Of a DNA stretch of 64,000 nt, positions 62,187 through 64,000 are shown piece after piece. The translations under genes and the position numbers were made by a program. Below the pieces are notes generated by a model. That model ran no database searches, was not told where the DNA came from, and worked only from the letters and a program-made list of their open reading frames with translations. Source of the stretch: Nocardioides deserti (GTDB lineage: Bacteria; Actinomycetota; Actinomycetes; Propionibacteriales; Nocardioidaceae); contig NZ_JACMYC010000015.1 of assembly GCF_014266025.1 (NCBI RefSeq), positions 1 through 64,000 of the forward strand, written 5' to 3'. Numbering within the stretch: position 1 is the stretch's first letter; every line of letters starts with the position of its first letter.

Positions 62187-63848
62187 TCAGGGCTGCAGCG
62201 CGACCGTGTACATCACCGTCCGGCTGCTGGCCGCCGTGCCGGTGGCGACGGATGTCCCGGTCGGGGTGCCCGCGGTGCCGACCGCCCGGTCCGCGACGCT
62301 GGCGGTGATGTACCCGCTGCCGCTGCCCCGGGTGGTGGCCGCGAGCTCGACGAGCGGCGAGGCCACGGTGTGGTCGGTGTTCAGGTTGGACTTGTCGGCC
62401 CAGTAGACGAGCACCCGTCCACCGTCACGAGGCGGCGTGACCGAGGCGGCGGTGTGCTGGGTCCGGTTCACCGTGTCGACCGTGACGGCATGGGTGTCGA
62501 CGGCACCGACGCCGCGGTACGCGACGAGCCGCAGGTCCGCCTTCGTGATGTCCGAGCTCGTGACGGTGATGCTGCGGCCGGCGTCCGTCGCGGTCGCCTG
62601 TCGCGTCCACAGCCGGCTGCGCACGCCGGAGAGGTCGGCACCCCGCAGCTGCGTCCAGCCGCTCGGCGGCGTCGTGCTGGCGGCGTTGACGTTGGCGGTG
62701 TACGTCAGCAGCAGGGTGTCCCCGGCCCGGACCGCGGCTGGCACCTGCACGGTGTGCGTCGTGCGGTTGGCGTTGACCACCGTCGTGCCGACCAGCGCGA
62801 CCTCGGCCGGAGGCGGCGGGGGCGGGGGAGGCGGCGGCGGAGGAGGTTCGACCGCCGAGCCGCCGTAGAAGGGATCCCGCGCCAGCGCCGTGAACGCGTC
62901 CAGCGAGCTGGTGCTGCTGTCGAGGTACCACTGGCAGTTGTCCGGCCCGCGGAAGTCGAAGTAGAGGACGCCGTGGAACTGGGCGTAGTCGGGCCGCTTG
63001 AAGAGTGCCTGGGCCTCGGTCAGCCACTGCGCCTTCCGGCCCGGCCGAGCCGGGTCCTCGGTGCTCGCGAACTCCGTCAGCCACAGCTCCTTGTCCGGGT
63101 GCGCGGCGCCGAAGTCGCGGAACGGCTTGATGATGCGCTCCAGGGTCCACCACGCGGTGTCGATGCCGGTCCGGCAGGTGAACCAGTTGTAGGCGTCGGC
63201 CCCCATGGCGTCGACGTAGTCGTCGCCGGGGTACCACTTGCCGGCGTCGTTGGGCGCCTGGGAGCCGACGAAGAAGGCGTAGTCGGTCATGATCCACATG
63301 AACTTCACGTTCGTCGCGCCGCGCTCGACGAAGACGTCGTGGACCTTGCGCCAGGCGGCGATGAACTCACCGGCCACGCCCATCGTGGAGCTGGCCTTCG
63401 ACTCCGGCTCGTGGTTGTAGGTGAAGTAGACAGGGACGCCGTAGTCGCGCAGCCGGTCGGCCCACCGCACGATCTCGTTGTGCAGCGTGCTGCCCGGCTG
63501 GGCCGCGGCGACGTCGGCCCAGCGGACCGTCTGGCCGTTGCTGCGGCGGGACTTGACCGACAGGACCATCGTCCGGCCGGTGGTCCTGAGCCAGGTGTGG
63601 AAGGAGTCGGGGAAGGGGTCGTTCCAGACGAGGAACTCGCGGACGACGTCGAAGCTGCGGTCGATGCTGCCCTCGCGGCGCTCGACGGCTCCGCGCAGGC
63701 TCTCGCTGCCGCGCGGCTCGACACGGGCACCGATCTGCATGCCGTCGGGGGTGCTGCCGGCCGGCCCGGGCGCGAGCAGTGGGAGCAGCGCCAGGCCGGC
63801 GACCGCGGCCAGTGCGCGGCGGGCTCGGAAGCGGGTGTGGGGTGACAT
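62187..63848 (-). CDS. secreted GH26-like glycoside hydrolase with C-terminal beta domain
   Basis: The protein has 553 residues. A signal peptide (ALAAVAGLALLPLLAPGPAG) is followed by an (alpha/beta)8-type catalytic region. PVYFTYNHEPESKASSTMGV has the acid/base Glu, and ELWLTEFASTEDPARPG has the likely nucleophile Glu, as in GH26-type beta-mannanase relatives. A 13-proline linker near residue 340 leads to a beta-sandwich domain (ALVGTTVVNANRTTHTVQVP to the end). It may cut or bind polysaccharide outside the cell, perhaps its own exopolysaccharide, but the substrate is not known. ATG 63848 is used. Confidence 0.85.
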   Translation of the reverse strand: MSPHTRFRARRALAAVAGLALLPLLAPGPAGSTPDGMQIGARVEPRGSESLRGAVERREGSIDRSFDVVREFLVWNDPFPDSFHTWLRTTGRTMVLSVKSRRSNGQTVRWADVAAAQPGSTLHNEIVRWADRLRDYGVPVYFTYNHEPESKASSTMGVAGEFIAAWRKVHDVFVERGATNVKFMWIMTDYAFFVGSQAPNDAGKWYPGDDYVDAMGADAYNWFTCRTGIDTAWWTLERIIKPFRDFGAAHPDKELWLTEFASTEDPARPGRKAQWLTEAQALFKRPDYAQFHGVLYFDFRGPDNCQWYLDSSTSSLDAFTALARDPFYGGSAVEPPPPPPPPPPPPPAEVALVGTTVVNANRTTHTVQVPAAVRAGDTLLLTYTANVNAASTTPPSGWTQLRGADLSGVRSRLWTRQATATDAGRSITVTSSDITKADLRLVAYRGVGAVDTHAVTVDTVNRTQHTAASVTPPRDGGRVLVYWADKSNLNTDHTVASPLVELAATTRGSGSGYITASVADRAVGTAGTPTGTSVATGTAASSRTVMYTVALQP

Positions 63849-63917
63849 GACAACACCGTCGCCGTCGCCGTTCGCGGCGGCATCGCCAAGATCGGCGATG
63901 TCGACGCGGGCACGACG

Positions 63918-63964
63918 GGACCGGCCCCGGAGCGCCCCGTGAAGGGGCGCGCCGGGGCCGGTCC
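63918..63964. terminator. long GC-rich hairpin at right edge
   Basis: The arms GGACCGGCCCCGG and GCGCCCC pair with GGGGCGC and CCGGGGCCGGTCC around loop GTGAA, with one A/G mismatch. The stem has more than 20 pairs. It lies 23 bases beyond the likely end of a leftward gene that enters from the right, so it may be that gene's terminator. Confidence 0.7.
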
Positions 63965-63987
63965 GTGGATCGGGAAGGAGCCGGGTC

Positions 63988-64000
63988 TCACTCCAGCTTC
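63988..64000 (-). CDS. possible end of a leftward gene, mostly outside window
   Basis: The last 13 bases read on the minus strand as G AAG CTG GAG TGA, giving Lys-Leu-Glu and a stop. The strong hairpin just downstream supports a real gene end here. The product cannot be told. Confidence 0.3.

Overview
The window is high-GC DNA from an actinobacterium. The gene content and order fit the family Nocardioidaceae and look most like Nocardioides. Clues are the SOS-controlled imuA-imuB-dnaE2 cassette with a TCGAAC-N4-GTTCGA box, a DtxR/IdeR-type iron box, a CIRCE-controlled hrcA-dnaJ pair, the ybeY/corC/cdd-like/era neighbourhood, a DUF222-HNH gene, genes for 10-methyl branched fatty acids, and frequent GTG starts with 4-base GTGA overlaps. 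The species cannot be named from sequence alone. No prophage, plasmid origin, complete insertion sequence or CRISPR array was seen.

Layout. 1-4668: end of an exopolysaccharide locus (two GT4 glycosyltransferases, a Wzz-like protein with a degenerate kinase domain, and a polyprenyl-phosphate sugar transferase that overlaps its convergent neighbour). 4669-5003: no gene; it holds two overlapping near-perfect palindromes. 5004-8529: a degenerate aminoglycoside-kinase-like gene, a MOSC protein and a long-chain acyl-CoA synthetase. 8578-14307: the LexA-controlled translesion cassette, followed by hemW. 15618-18871: a leftward block ending with an iron-box-controlled DUF2470 gene. 19006-22072: hrcA, dnaJ, rsmE. 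22085-25372: secreted lipoproteins and small proteins, plus a HIT protein. 25482-33069: phoH-ybeY-corC-cdd-like, then a tmsA-tmsB-flavoreductase block, then era. 33066-38144: two tandem septum-formation-like lipoproteins, a SigB/F-type sigma factor, a single-chain phosphatase/anti-sigma kinase/STAS regulator and a truncated GAF-ANTAR gene. 39276-43672: leader-peptide-controlled leuA, a hydrolase, recO and uppS. 43673-46644: a decayed histidine kinase and a DUF222-HNH gene flanked by inverted REP-like sequences. 46654-49923: zur and znuBCA with two Zur-type boxes. 49951-57124: a monooxygenase-like protein, glyS, secreted proteins, dusB and dgt. 57162-61760: a hydroxyacid dehydrogenase, dnaG carrying an intein, and two tRNAs. 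61783-64000: a small hypothetical and a secreted GH26-like protein.

How the genes work together. Several stress and metal circuits can be read directly with their operators: SOS mutagenesis (LexA), heat shock (HrcA), iron (DtxR/IdeR) and zinc (Zur). A partner-switching sigma system sits in one cluster. tmsA and tmsB should together make 10-methyl fatty acids, and the reductase behind them may supply electrons. The most striking item is a 312-residue intein inside the zinc-binding domain of DNA primase. It carries the Trp-Cys-Thr signature of class 3 inteins and also keeps Cys1, and its +1 cysteine is itself a predicted zinc ligand, so primase should need splicing to fold.
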